64,000 bases of DNA from Mucilaginibacter straminoryzae (GTDB lineage: Bacteria > Bacteroidota > Bacteroidia > Sphingobacteriales > Sphingobacteriaceae), in NCBI RefSeq assembly GCF_022953055.1, contig NZ_JALJEJ010000007.1, positions 1-64,000 on the forward strand. Reading direction: 5' to 3'. The notes under the pieces are model-generated. The model did not search any database. It was not told where the DNA came from and worked only from the letters and a program-made list of their open reading frames with translations. Below are positions 16,518-25,610 of this stretch, one piece after another. Within the stretch, counting starts at the first letter, position 1, and every line of letters starts with the position of its first letter. The translations under genes were made by a program, and so were the position numbers.

Positions 16518-17765
16518 ATGATCTTTTTAAAACTTTTCAGAGAAAGCTTTTTGTTTGCTTTTGACGCATTGCGGCAAAACAAGCTGCGCACCTTGCTATC
16601 CTTATTGGGCGTAACCATTGGTATCTTTACCATTATCGCGGTTTTTTCGGCAGTAGATACGTTACGAAACAATTTGCAGCAGAGTGTAAATAAGTTGGGC
16701 AGCAACAGTATCTATATTCAGAAATGGCCGTGGACCGGCGGGCCGGATTTTCCCTGGTGGAAATATATGCAGCGACCGCAGCCTACACTTCGCGATTTTG
16801 AGCAGGTGCAACGCCGCAGCCAGACAGCTTATGCCACGTCTTACGAAACCAGTATCGATGGCCGTACCGTTAAGTATGGCAGTAATACCATAGAGGGCGT
16901 CTCTATCTGGGCGGTTACCAAAGATCACGACAAAACCTGGAATTTCGACCTGCAGGATGGTCGTTACTTTACAGAAATGGAATCGAAAACCGGTGCGCCT
17001 ATTGCGGTTATCGGGTTTGATATTGCAGATAATTTGTTCCCTGGCGGCAATGCCATTGGTAAACAGATCAAGATTATGGGGCGCTTTGTAACCATTGTAG
17101 GTGTGTTTGCTAAAGAGGGGGATGATATCCTGGGTATTTCTGATGATAAAGTGGTGTTGATCCCGCTGAACTTTGCCCGTAACCTGATTGATGTACAGAA
17201 CGAAAAATATAACCCGCAGATTGTGGTAAAAGGCAAGCCGGGGTTGACCGATGTTGAAGTTGAAAGCGAATTAAAAGGCCTGATGCGTTCTATCCACCGC
17301 TTACAACCGCAGCAGGACGACGATTTTTCGCTAAACAAAACAACCGTGTTATCCAACCAGCTCGACCAGTTATTTAGCGTGGTAAATATTGCCGGTATCA
17401 TCATCGGCGGGTTTTCTATCCTGGTAGGTGGCTTTGGTATCGCTAACATCATGTTTGTGTCTGTTAAAGAACGCACACCTATTATCGGTATACAAAAGTC
17501 GTTAGGGGCTAAGAATTATTTCATCCTGCTACAGTTTTTGGTGGAAGCCGTTGTGCTTTGCCTGATGGGCGGGCTCATTGGCCTGGGATTGGTTTATGCA
17601 GGAACCTTTGTAGTGAAGTCTGTCGCGGATATCACCGTGGTGCTGGATGTGAAAAATATTATCAGGGGGATCAGTATTTCCGTAGCCATTGGTATGCTAT
17701 CGGGGATCATACCGGCCTATTTTGCTTCTAAACTGGATCCGGTAGAAGCGATACGTTCTAATTAG
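16518..17765 (+). CDS. MacB/FtsX-type ABC transporter permease
   Basis: The 415-residue protein has the MacB layout. A first transmembrane helix is around residues 21-41 (LRTLLSLLGVTIGIFTIIAV). A large periplasmic MacB_PCD domain runs to about 280. Three C-terminal helices follow, in IAGIIIGGFSILVGGFGIAN, LVEAVVLCLMGGLIGLGLVY and SISVAIGMLSGIIPAYFASK. The end KLDPVEAIRSN is the standard FtsX-family finish. There is no ATPase or adaptor beside it; the ATPase at 10209 is the only candidate in the window. Probable substrates are lipoproteins, peptides or antibiotics, not determinable here. Confidence 0.92.
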   Translation: MIFLKLFRESFLFAFDALRQNKLRTLLSLLGVTIGIFTIIAVFSAVDTLRNNLQQSVNKLGSNSIYIQKWPWTGGPDFPWWKYMQRPQPTLRDFEQVQRRSQTAYATSYETSIDGRTVKYGSNTIEGVSIWAVTKDHDKTWNFDLQDGRYFTEMESKTGAPIAVIGFDIADNLFPGGNAIGKQIKIMGRFVTIVGVFAKEGDDILGISDDKVVLIPLNFARNLIDVQNEKYNPQIVVKGKPGLTDVEVESELKGLMRSIHRLQPQQDDDFSLNKTTVLSNQLDQLFSVVNIAGIIIGGFSILVGGFGIANIMFVSVKERTPIIGIQKSLGAKNYFILLQFLVEAVVLCLMGGLIGLGLVYAGTFVVKSVADITVVLDVKNIIRGISISVAIGMLSGIIPAYFASKLDPVEAIRSN

Positions 17766-17801
17766 GAAGAAGTTTAACTAAGTAGTGAGCAGGTTACAGA
17801 A

Positions 17802-17834
17802 AGTCCTCCCCACCTGGGGAGGATTAGGAGGGGC
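17802..17834. repeat. CCTCCCC/GGGGAGG dispersed repeat
   Basis: GTCCTCCCCACCTGGGGAGG is followed by ATTAGGAGGGGCAA. It matches the units at 62871-62906 closely. It lies between the permease and gltA. Confidence 0.7.
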
Positions 17835-17950
17835 AATTTAAAAACTGCTTTCTCAGCATTCAACCAAACAATTCAAAGGAAAATCTATTAGTTTGATAAA
17901 CATTTTACAAACTGCCTACGCCGCGGGGATGTACAATACACTTATTTAAT

Positions 17951-17958
17951 TACATTTG
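17951..17958 (+). promoter_or_regulatory. Bacteroidota -7 box (TACATTTG) for gltA
   Basis: TACATTTG fits TAnnTTTG exactly and lies 22 bases before the ATG at 17980. It contains the TTG at 17956 that would otherwise open a longer frame, which favours the downstream ATG. Confidence 0.5.
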
Positions 17959-17979
17959 TCGCGAATACAATTAACTTCT

Positions 17980-19266
17980 ATGTCAGATAAAGCACAGCTA
18001 ACCATCGGTGACAAGGTATTTGAACTGCCTACTTTAGAAGGAACCGAACATGAGAAAGCAATCGATATTTCAAAATTAAGAGATCAGTCAGGTTACGTTA
18101 CACTTGATATCGGCTATAAAAATACCGGGGCTACCAAAAGCGCTATCACATTTTTAGATGGCGAGCAAGGTATCTTAAAGTATCGTGGCTACCCGATCGA
18201 GCAACTTGCCGAACGTTCTACTTTTATTGAAGTAGCATACCTGCTTATCTACGGCGAACTTCCTACCCAGCAACAACTTGCCGATTTTGAATACAAGATC
18301 AGCCGCCATACGCTGGTACACGAGGATATGAAGAAGTTTTTTGATGGTTTTCCGTCAAAATCGCACCCGATGGGGCAATTGTCTTCTTTAATTGGCGCAT
18401 TAGCGGCTTTTAATCCGCAGTCGTTAAAACAGGGTTTAACCGCCGAAGAGGTGAACGAAGAGATCATTAAGCTGATTGCTAAAATGAGCACCATCGTTTC
18501 CTGGATCTATAAGAAATCACTAGGGCATCCGGTAGTTTATCCTCAAAACAAACACGATTACGTTACAAACTTCCTGTACATGACCTTTGGTGAGCGTACA
18601 GAAGAGTATAAAGTGGAGCCTGTTGTGGTAGACGCTATGAACAAACTGCTGATCCTGCATGCAGACCACGAGCAGAATTGTTCTACCTCTACCGTACGCA
18701 TCGTAGGTTCGTCAGATGCTAACCTTTATGCTTCTATTTCAGCAGGTATTTCTGCGCTTTGGGGCCCGCTGCATGGTGGCGCTAACCAGGCGGTGATTGA
18801 AATGCTGGAGCGTATTAAAGAAGATGGCGGGGATACCGACAAGTGGATTGCTAAGGCAAAAGACAAGAATGATCCATTCCGTTTAATGGGCTTCGGTCAC
18901 CGCGTTTATAAAAACTTCGACCCACGTGCCAAGATCATCAAAAAAGCATGTGATGATATCTTAGAGCAATTGGGTATTAATGACGAGGTATTGGATATTG
19001 CTAAAAAGCTGGAAGAACACGCGTTGAAAGACCCGTATTTTGTAGAGCGTAAACTTTATCCGAACGTGGATTTCTATTCAGGTATTATTTACCGTGCGTT
19101 AGGCTTCCCGACTGAGATGTTCACTGTTCTGTTTGCATTGGGCCGTTTACCAGGATGGATTGCGCAGTGGAAGGAAATGAAAGAGAACCATGAACCAATC
19201 GGGCGTCCGCGGCAGATCTATGTTGGTCATGAGAATCGCGACTACCAGGATATCGCCAGCCGATAA
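17980..19266 (+). CDS. gltA: Citrate synthase
   Basis: GltA condenses oxaloacetate with acetyl-CoA to start the TCA cycle. Characteristic segments are LDGEQGILKYRGYPIEQLAE, HADHEQNCSTSTVR (first catalytic His region), LWGPLHGGANQAV (second), and FGHRVYKNFDPRAK with the substrate-binding His/Arg. The ATG at 17980 gives 428 residues, the normal hexameric type II length; the longer frame from TTG 17956 is rejected because it starts inside the -7 box. A terminator follows at 19279-19301. Confidence 0.97.
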   Translation: MSDKAQLTIGDKVFELPTLEGTEHEKAIDISKLRDQSGYVTLDIGYKNTGATKSAITFLDGEQGILKYRGYPIEQLAERSTFIEVAYLLIYGELPTQQQLADFEYKISRHTLVHEDMKKFFDGFPSKSHPMGQLSSLIGALAAFNPQSLKQGLTAEEVNEEIIKLIAKMSTIVSWIYKKSLGHPVVYPQNKHDYVTNFLYMTFGERTEEYKVEPVVVDAMNKLLILHADHEQNCSTSTVRIVGSSDANLYASISAGISALWGPLHGGANQAVIEMLERIKEDGGDTDKWIAKAKDKNDPFRLMGFGHRVYKNFDPRAKIIKKACDDILEQLGINDEVLDIAKKLEEHALKDPYFVERKLYPNVDFYSGIIYRALGFPTEMFTVLFALGRLPGWIAQWKEMKENHEPIGRPRQIYVGHENRDYQDIASR

Positions 19267-19278
19267 AATAAATGAAGG

Positions 19279-19301
19279 ACCCGCTTAAAGGCGGGTTTTT
19301 T
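19279..19301 (+). terminator. Terminator of gltA
   Basis: ACCCGC/GCGGGT arms around TTAAAG are followed by T residues up to 19301. Confidence 0.9.
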
Positions 19302-19412
19302 GTTGAATAGCCAGCTAGTCAAAACACTGGTGTTAAGCTATAGCAATTAGCTGGGTGTGCAGAATCTTTTTAATCATCAGCAAAATATTATCTTGCGCCT
19401 CTTCGCCACTGA

Positions 19413-21305
19413 ATGACGATACAAGAGATCCTAAAAAATTACTGGGGCCACCAATATTTCAGGCCGCTGCAGGAAGAAATTATTACCGCTGTACTAAACG
19501 GTAATGATGCGCTTGCGTTGCTGCCAACGGGTGGTGGTAAGTCGGTCTGTTTCCAGGTGCCTGCCATGGCTAAACCCGGGATCTGCCTGGTAATTTCGCC
19601 GCTGATTGCCCTAATGAAAGACCAGGTTGAAAACCTGAAAACCAAAGGGATAGAAGCCGCAGCTATTGTATCGGGTATGGGTAAGCGCGAGATTGACATT
19701 ACGCTTGACGATTGTATCTATGGCAATGTGAAGTTCCTTTACCTCTCGCCAGAGCGTTTGCAATCAGAACTGGTGCGCGAGCGCATTAAATACATGCAGG
19801 TAAACCTGCTGGCGGTAGACGAGGCGCATTGTATTTCGCAGTGGGGGTATGACTTCCGACCGCCATACTTACATATCGCAGAACTACGGAAGCTACTGCC
19901 CAAAGTTCCGGTGCTCGCCCTTACCGCGACGGCAACAGAACAGGTGCGTGGCGATATCATCAATAAGCTTCAGCTTAAAAGCCCCGCTGTTTTTGTTAAA
20001 AGCTTCGAACGGAAGAATATTAGTTACCTGGTAGAGCAGGAAGAAAACAAACTGCGCCGGGTGGTGCAGATTGCTAAAGGAGCTAAAGGCAGCGGCATTA
20101 TTTATGTACGTAGCAGAAAGGATACTTTCGAGTTATCAAAATATCTGAATAGTCATGGCTTGAAAGCAGATTATTATCATGCCGGTCTACCCGGTGATAT
20201 TCGTTCACTGAAACAAGAGGCCTGGAAGAATAATCAAACGGATATCATGGTGGCCACGAACGCCTTCGGGATGGGGATTGATAAGCCAGATGTGCGGTTT
20301 GTGATCCACCGCGATCTGCCCGAAAGTCTGGAAGCCTACTACCAGGAAGCAGGCCGCGCCGGGCGCGACGAACAGCGGGCTTATGCCGTGTTGCTGTATC
20401 ACCAGGTTGACCGTATCCGGCAGGAGAAGAAATTTGAAGCCAGCTATCCTTCCCTTGAAGAAATTAAACAGGCTTATCATTTTCTGGCGAATTACTACCA
20501 GTTGGCTTACGGAGCAGGCGAGGGGCTCAGCTTTGATTTTGACCTGCCCGACTTTTGCAAGCGTTTCAACCTTGATCCGATTAAGACCTTAAATGCGCTG
20601 AAATTCCTGGAGCAGGACGAATACCTGGCCGTTAATGAAAGCGTTTACCTGCCGTCGAGGTTCAGGTTCGAGGTAATGAACGAAGAGCTTTATAACTTCC
20701 AGATACAGAATCCCGCCTGGGATGTATTTATTAAAGTATTGTTGCGGACTTATGGCGGCGCGTTTGACCACTATGTGAATATCCGCGAATTTGACTTGGC
20801 CCGCCGTACCAACACGCCCGTACAAATGATTATAGAACATTTGAACCAACTGCAGGATTATGGCGTACTGAGCTATTTGCAACAAACGGATAAACCACAA
20901 ATTACCTATCTGCGTCCGCGGCAAACCAGTTCACATCTGCTTATCAATATTAATTTTATTAACGAGCGTAAAGAGCTGAACCGCGCAAAAATGGAAGCGG
21001 TGTTTAATTATGCGGAACACAAGCAATGCCGCAGCCAGATGCTGCTGGGATACTTCGACGAAGCCAATGCGCCTAAATGCGGTATTTGCGATGTTTGCCT
21101 GGCAGAAAAGCGGCAGCTTCACCACAAAGATATTGTAGCGGATATTACCGCAGAGATGCTGGAACTGCTTACCGTCCGGCCGCTTTCATTGGAAGAGTTG
21201 ATAGAATCGCTCAGAAAAGGTCACCAGAAGGAGAAGTTAGACGTGTTGCGCACCCTGCTCGATGCCGGAAAGATAAAAACCAACGGCAGCGTCTATTATT
21301 TATAA
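19413..21305 (+). CDS. recQ: ATP-dependent DNA helicase RecQ
   Basis: RecQ is a 3'-5' SF2 helicase for recombination and fork repair. Walker A lies in LLPTGGGKSVCFQVP, and the DEAH-type AVDEAHCISQWGYDFRP includes the aromatic-rich loop. Motif VI is in YYQEAGRAGRDEQRA. The RQC zinc site has KQCRSQMLLGYFDE and CGICDVCL. At 630 residues it is shorter than Bacteroidota RecQ paralogues of about 700-730, and I see no clear HRDC domain at the C-terminus. A second, longer recQ may exist elsewhere in such genomes. It is monocistronic. Confidence 0.94.
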   Translation: MTIQEILKNYWGHQYFRPLQEEIITAVLNGNDALALLPTGGGKSVCFQVPAMAKPGICLVISPLIALMKDQVENLKTKGIEAAAIVSGMGKREIDITLDDCIYGNVKFLYLSPERLQSELVRERIKYMQVNLLAVDEAHCISQWGYDFRPPYLHIAELRKLLPKVPVLALTATATEQVRGDIINKLQLKSPAVFVKSFERKNISYLVEQEENKLRRVVQIAKGAKGSGIIYVRSRKDTFELSKYLNSHGLKADYYHAGLPGDIRSLKQEAWKNNQTDIMVATNAFGMGIDKPDVRFVIHRDLPESLEAYYQEAGRAGRDEQRAYAVLLYHQVDRIRQEKKFEASYPSLEEIKQAYHFLANYYQLAYGAGEGLSFDFDLPDFCKRFNLDPIKTLNALKFLEQDEYLAVNESVYLPSRFRFEVMNEELYNFQIQNPAWDVFIKVLLRTYGGAFDHYVNIREFDLARRTNTPVQMIIEHLNQLQDYGVLSYLQQTDKPQITYLRPRQTSSHLLININFINERKELNRAKMEAVFNYAEHKQCRSQMLLGYFDEANAPKCGICDVCLAEKRQLHHKDIVADITAEMLELLTVRPLSLEELIESLRKGHQKEKLDVLRTLLDAGKIKTNGSVYYL

Positions 21306-21485
21306 AGATTTTCGCCGATAAATTTCAGGTATTGGCCGATACATTTTGGCTATTCGTCAGGTTAAATCCTCTAATATACAAACTTGTCTGAAAACTGCTG
21401 TAACGTTTTTAAAATAGCGTCGTCTTATTGTTGTAATTAATTTATAAGAATAAGTAACAGTTTGAAAAACAAAATATTAGAAATC

Positions 21486-22091
21486 ATGAAAACCACAATC
21501 TTTACCATAGCCGCAATGTTAGTTTTAGGCGTAGCCACTACTACAACCACTAAAGCCGCTACCTTAAAAAGCACCAGCACCGTATTAAGCGATGTAAAAA
21601 ACATCAACAAAATTGAAGTAAGGGGTAACGTAGAATTATACGTATCTGAAGGTGCTGATGATAACGTTAAAGTATACAACAGCTACTACAGCGAAAGCGC
21701 TTTAGTGCAAAACCAAAAAGGCGTACTGCGCATTTCATCTTACAAAAATGAAAAACTGGTTGTTTGGGTTACCGCTAAAGACCTTCGCAGCATTGATGCT
21801 TATGATAATGCAGTAGTAAATTCTTTCGGCAAGCTATCTGCCATCAGCCTTGACGTAGAATTGCATAATACCGCTTCAGCAAACCTTAACCTTGACAGCT
21901 ATGCTGCCAACATCCAGGTGAACGATCAGGCAAAAGCAAACCTGTCTGGCTCAGTAACAGAAGCAGCGTTAACATATGATCAGTCTGCAACCGTAAACAG
22001 TGCCAGCTTCGCTGCAACCAAAATCAGCCGCACTGTAAACCGCAACGGTTTGGAAAAAAGAAATGTTGATATGGTTGCCGGTCTTGAGTAA
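21486..22091 (+). CDS. Secreted GIN-domain (DUF2807) beta-helix protein
   Basis: The 201-residue protein begins MKTTIFTIAAMLVLGVATTT with a signal peptide but no lipobox Cys. The body alternates short beta strands (IEVRGNVELYVSEGADDNVK, then LRISSYKNEKLVVWVTAKD), the pattern of GIN/DUF2807 adhesin-like domains. The frame allows an upstream TTG at 21462; the ATG at 21486 is preferred for its signal peptide. Function unknown, probably envelope or extracellular. The next gene encodes a lipoprotein of the same domain family, separated by a terminator. Confidence 0.85.
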   Translation: MKTTIFTIAAMLVLGVATTTTTKAATLKSTSTVLSDVKNINKIEVRGNVELYVSEGADDNVKVYNSYYSESALVQNQKGVLRISSYKNEKLVVWVTAKDLRSIDAYDNAVVNSFGKLSAISLDVELHNTASANLNLDSYAANIQVNDQAKANLSGSVTEAALTYDQSATVNSASFAATKISRTVNRNGLEKRNVDMVAGLE

Positions 22092-22121
22092 TCACTTTTC
22101 CAAAAGTTCAATATATAGCTG

Positions 22122-22152
22122 AAAAGCCGTCGGTTTCTGACGGCTTTTTTTA
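22122..22152 (+). terminator. Terminator after the first GIN-domain gene
   Basis: AAGCCGTC/GACGGCTT arms with a GGTTTCT loop and a T run of seven. Confidence 0.9.
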
Positions 22153-22201
22153 TTTTTGACGTAACCTGCACAAGCGGGATGTCGTCTAAAAAAGAAAAAC
22201 T

Positions 22202-22918
22202 ATGAAAAAGCTATCCGCGCTGTTATTTGCCGCTGCTATTGTTGCCTCAGCAGTTACATCCTGTAAAATCGGTTGTGAAAAAGGTTCTGGTCATCAAACC
22301 AGCCAATCCAGAAAGTTGGGTGCTTTTAGTCGAATAGATATAGAAGGTGGTTACGATGTAACCCTAAAGCAGGATAGTTCAATGTCGTTAACGCTTTCTG
22401 GCGATGATAACCTGTTACAATACGTGAAAAGCGAAGTAAACGGCAATGCACTGCAAATAAGGACGACCAAAAACGTGTGTGGAAAATCACCGCTGAAACT
22501 GGTGATCGGCTTTAAAAATATTGATGAGCTGAATACTGCTGGTGGAATAGAATTGCACGGCGATGGTAAATTTAATGTGCAGAACCTGAAACTAACGTTT
22601 GCCGGTGCTACTAAGGCTAAGCTGGATATTAACGCTGCAACTGTAGAAACTAACGGATCTGGCGCTACCGATCTGACATTATCAGGCCAGGCGTCATCAC
22701 ACAAGGTAACCTTGAGCGGCGAAGGTAAGCTTCACGCTTTTGACCTGGTTACCGGTAAGTATCGGATTGAAACATCGGGTGCTACAGACTGTGAAGTGAA
22801 TGTGTTAAATGAACTGAGCATCAACAGCACCGGCGCATCTGAAGTAAAATATAAAGGCAACCCGGGCACTATTCATAACGACCATGCCGGTGCCAGCAAG
22901 GTAGAACATGTGCAGTAA
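22202..22918 (+). CDS. GIN-domain (DUF2807) lipoprotein
   Basis: This 238-residue protein has a lipoprotein signal peptide with lipobox AVTSC, then repeats of beta strands including RIDIEGGYDVTLKQDSSMSL and LKLVIGFKNIDELNTAGGIE, the head-GIN/DUF2807 pattern. Glycine-rich turns such as TLSGEGKLHAFDLVTGKYRI suggest a right-handed beta helix. It is probably displayed in the periplasm or on the surface. It is related to but distinct from the gene at 21486. A terminator follows. Confidence 0.88.
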   Translation: MKKLSALLFAAAIVASAVTSCKIGCEKGSGHQTSQSRKLGAFSRIDIEGGYDVTLKQDSSMSLTLSGDDNLLQYVKSEVNGNALQIRTTKNVCGKSPLKLVIGFKNIDELNTAGGIELHGDGKFNVQNLKLTFAGATKAKLDINAATVETNGSGATDLTLSGQASSHKVTLSGEGKLHAFDLVTGKYRIETSGATDCEVNVLNELSINSTGASEVKYKGNPGTIHNDHAGASKVEHVQ

Positions 22919-22969
22919 ATTTCGATTTCGGAATTTTGATTTCTGATTTATTCGGAGCAATAAATACAA

Positions 22970-22996
22970 GAGCGGCTTTACGGCCGCTTTTTTATT
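22970..22996 (+). terminator. Terminator after the GIN-domain lipoprotein gene
   Basis: AGCGGC/GCCGCT arms around TTTACG, followed by seven T. Confidence 0.88.
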
Positions 22997-23088
22997 GTAA
23001 CCCATCAAAAGCACATTACATCAAGTATGTCTTTGCCAAGCGCCTGTCCCGAACTCGTTGCGGGAAGAATACGGAAGTAACACTTTGG

Positions 23089-23117
23089 TTGTCATTCAGA
23101 GCGAAGCGAAGAATCTG
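23089..23117. repeat. Left inverted box of the GIY-YIG element
   Basis: The 29-bp box begins TTGTCATTCAGAGCGAAGCG and ends AAGAATCTG. Its reverse complement recurs at 23455-23483 with one mismatch. A 27/29 match lies at 35644-35672. It sits 16 bases before the GIY-YIG ATG. Confidence 0.9.
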
Positions 23118-23132
23118 TAAATTAGAATAACA

Positions 23133-23480
23133 ATGAGACAGTATAATTTCTTCACCTATATTCTTACCAATCATGACCGAACAGTATTGTATACTGGCGT
23201 TACTAAAGATTTAGAAATACGCCTAATTCAACATTATTTCGGTTCCGACAATAAAGACAGCTTCACAGCCAAGTATAAGTGTTTCTACTTGGTATGGTTC
23301 GAAAGACATCAGTATGTACAACATGCAATAGATAAAGAAAAGCAGATTAAAGGTTTGTCAAGAAATAAAAAAATAGCAATGATAGAAGCAGAGAATAAAA
23401 ATTGGACTTTCTTAAATAAGGAGATTATGGAATGGCCTCCGATTGATCCGCGTGCAGATTCTTCGCTACGCTCTGAATGA
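23133..23480 (+). CDS. GIY-YIG nuclease domain protein bounded by inverted repeats
   Basis: The 115-residue protein is a single-domain GIY-YIG nuclease of the UPF0213/YhbQ type. It shows FTYILTNHDRTVLYTGVTKD (GIY and YTG motifs), LEIRLIQH with the catalytic-type Arg, and the HAIDKEKQIKGLSRNKK block with the metal-site Glu. The last residues, ADSSLRSE, and the TGA stop are encoded by the right inverted box, so the gene and the repeat are physically fused. Base composition is more AT-rich than neighbours, for instance AATAAAAAAATAGCAATG near 23364. Family members are often called excinuclease subunit C-like, but the UvrC helicase-interacting parts are absent. Function in vivo is unknown. Confidence 0.88.
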   Translation: MRQYNFFTYILTNHDRTVLYTGVTKDLEIRLIQHYFGSDNKDSFTAKYKCFYLVWFERHQYVQHAIDKEKQIKGLSRNKKIAMIEAENKNWTFLNKEIMEWPPIDPRADSSLRSE

Positions 23481-23483
23481 CAA
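23455..23483. repeat. Right inverted box, encoding the GIY-YIG C-terminus
   Basis: It begins CAGATTCTTCGCTACGCTC and ends TGAATGACAA, the reverse complement of the left box with one central mismatch. It supplies the final codons and the TGA of the nuclease gene. Confidence 0.9.
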
Positions 23484-23717
23484 GCTCATTATAAAACATT
23501 CCCTTAGCTTCATTCCGCAAAGCCGAAGATCCCTCGCTGCGTTCGGGATGAAAAAAAACCTTTAAAGGCAGTCTTGACTCCTGGCTCAATGCAGTCGCTC
23601 GCTTGCAGCGAGTGACGATTATGTGAATTTAGCGATTAAATCGCGTTTGTTTCGTCGGCACGCGGTACCAGCGTCGCAGCAAAAATAAACTCGAAATCAA
23701 AAATTCGATATCCGAAA
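23484..23717. repeat. Further REP-like hairpins downstream of the GIY-YIG gene
   Basis: A hairpin at about 23511-23550 has TTCATTCCGCAAAGCCGAAG and GATCCCTCGCTGCGTTCGGG. CAGTCGCTCGCTTGCAGCGA lies at about 23600. The end of the gap carries CTCGAAATCAAAAATTCG near 23688, a motif that recurs near 22921 and 45499. No gene is seen. Confidence 0.6.
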
Positions 23718-23960
23718 TCAAAACGGTGGATTAGGTGATTGTGGGTTGGGATTAGGATTTGGTATCGGGGCAGGCGAGGGGTTAGGTACTATCCGCGGAT
23801 TGGGTGTACGGGCAGAAGTGTCGGGCGCGGTTCCGGTTCCTACCGGTGTAGCCCTTTCCGCTGCGCGGATAGACCGGCCGCTCGGGCGTTTATGAGCAAA
23901 GCAACTACTTAACGTAACAGCAAGTAAAAACAAGGGCAATATCCGGTTAAATGCTTTCAT
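23718..23960 (-). CDS. Small proline-rich lipoprotein, unknown function
   Basis: The 80-residue product starts MKAFNRILPLFLLAVTLSSC, a lipoprotein signal peptide with Cys20 as the likely lipidation site. The mature part is low complexity, ending in PNPSPAPIPNPNPNPQSPNP, an Asn-Pro repeat that suggests an extended surface linker or spacer. The frame is open to 24044, but the ATG at 23960 gives a clean signal peptide. Translation is plausible, yet no family supports it. Confidence 0.55.
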   Translation of the reverse strand: MKAFNRILPLFLLAVTLSSCFAHKRPSGRSIRAAERATPVGTGTAPDTSARTPNPRIVPNPSPAPIPNPNPNPQSPNPPF

Positions 23961-24098
23961 AAATGGCATGTATACACACCATAACATATTTATCCAGCTA
24001 TGGTTTACCGGGTAGGAAATCTTTCGTAAGATTAACTTAATCAAGTTAATTACTTTATATCTGCTATAAGTAAATAATTACTAATAACAAAAAAATCA

Positions 24099-24106
24099 TA
24101 TCTTTG
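24099..24106 (+). promoter_or_regulatory. Bacteroidota -7 box (TATCTTTG) for tig
   Basis: TATCTTTG fits TAnnTTTG and lies 69 bases before the tig ATG at 24176. No -33 partner is clear. Confidence 0.5.
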
Positions 24107-24175
24107 CGCCTCTAAAATCCGTTGGCATTTGCTGCGGATGGTTGTATTGATATTAAAAACTCCTATAACGTAAAG

Positions 24176-25528
24176 ATGAACATCTCACAGGAAAAAACAG
24201 GTAAGCTTAATGCGCTGATCAGCATTAACCTTAATCCTGAAGATTACCAGCCACGTGTTGATAAAGCAATAAAAGAACAAGCTAAAAAAGCAAAAATCCC
24301 AGGTTTCCGTCCGGGTATGGTGCCGCCTGCACATATTAAACGTATGTACGGTAAAAGCATCCTGGTTGACGAGATCAATAACATCTTGTCTGACTCATTG
24401 AATAACTATCTTGAAGAGCAAAAGCTGGAAGTACTTGGTCAGCCACTGCCAAAGATGGATGACCAGGCGCAGTACAACTGGGATTTTAACGATCAATTTG
24501 CTTTTACTTACGAAGTTGGTTTGGCTCCTGAGTTTGATGTGAACTTCTCTACAGAAGATAAGCTTGACCAGTACGTAATCAAAGTAGATGACGAAACGTT
24601 AGCTTCGCGCATTAAAAACCTGCGCCGCAGCTATGGCAAAATGACAAACCCTGACGTATCGGCAGATGGTGACGTGCTTTATAGCGAATTAGAGCAACTT
24701 TCACCAGATGGTTCTGTTTTTGAAGAAGGAATTAAGCAAACATCTTCTGTTCGTTTAGACCAGGTTCAGGATGAAGCCATCAAAGCTTCGCTGATCGGTT
24801 TGAAAAAAGGTGACACCGTTGAATTTGATATTCAAAAAGCATTTAATAACGATGCTGCACGAGTTGCCGGTTTATTAAAAATTGAAGAAGATGCAGCTGC
24901 TGATCTGAAATCAAACTTCCGCTTAACTGTTAAAAATGTTAACCGTTTAGAGGAAAGTGACCTTGATCAGGCGTTCTTTGATAAAATATTTGGTGAAGAA
25001 AGCGGTGTTACCACCGAGGAAGAATTCAGAACCCGCATCATCGGCGAATTAGAAACCATGATGCAACAGGATTCAGACCGTAAATTACAGAACGATCTGT
25101 ATGAGTACAGCCTGGAGAAGATTAAATTTGAACTTCCTGACGAATTCCTGAAACGCTGGTTAAAAGCAACTAACGAAAAACTGACCGACGAAGAATTAGC
25201 CGGTGGTTACGACGATTTTGCTAAAAACCTGAAATGGACACTAATTACGAATAAAGTAATGACCAATCAGGATTTGAAAGTTGAATACAAAGATGTGTTC
25301 GAGCAAGCAAAACGCCAGTTAGACGCGCAGTTCAGAATGTACAGCCCGCAGCCCCTTCCAGAGGAGCAATTAGGACAATACACTGTTCAGTTCCTGCAAA
25401 ATAAAGAAAATGCAAACCGTATTTTCGAGGAAGTGAAAGCGTTAAAAGTGCTGGATTATCTGAAGGGCGTAATCACACTTAACCCAAAAGAAATCACTTA
25501 CAAAGAATTTGAGCAACTGACCGCTTAA
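24176..25528 (+). CDS. tig: Trigger factor (ribosome-associated chaperone/PPIase)
   Basis: Tig binds nascent chains at the ribosome exit. The ATG at 24176 (MNISQEKTGKLNALISINLN) is preferred over the frame opening at 24122, giving 450 residues. The ribosome-binding loop reads KIPGFRPGMVPPAHIKRMYG around residue 43. The middle PPIase region is diverged, with DVLYSELEQLSPDGSVFEEG and IGLKKGDTVEFDI rather than canonical FKBP active-site residues, as is usual in this phylum. The C-terminal chaperone arms follow. It precedes clpP and clpX, a conserved grouping, but a terminator at 25572-25610 separates it. Confidence 0.94.
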   Translation: MNISQEKTGKLNALISINLNPEDYQPRVDKAIKEQAKKAKIPGFRPGMVPPAHIKRMYGKSILVDEINNILSDSLNNYLEEQKLEVLGQPLPKMDDQAQYNWDFNDQFAFTYEVGLAPEFDVNFSTEDKLDQYVIKVDDETLASRIKNLRRSYGKMTNPDVSADGDVLYSELEQLSPDGSVFEEGIKQTSSVRLDQVQDEAIKASLIGLKKGDTVEFDIQKAFNNDAARVAGLLKIEEDAAADLKSNFRLTVKNVNRLEESDLDQAFFDKIFGEESGVTTEEEFRTRIIGELETMMQQDSDRKLQNDLYEYSLEKIKFELPDEFLKRWLKATNEKLTDEELAGGYDDFAKNLKWTLITNKVMTNQDLKVEYKDVFEQAKRQLDAQFRMYSPQPLPEEQLGQYTVQFLQNKENANRIFEEVKALKVLDYLKGVITLNPKEITYKEFEQLTA

Positions 25529-25571
25529 GCGCTAAGGTAAAGCGTACAAATTCTTTTTAAATACTCACCAA

Positions 25572-25610
25572 AAAGGCAATTCTCCTAACAGAGAGTTGCT
25601 TTTTATTTTT
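25572..25610 (+). terminator. Terminator of tig
   Basis: GCAATTCTC/GAGAGTTGC arms (one G-T) with a CTAACA loop and a T-rich tail of about ten bases. Confidence 0.88.
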
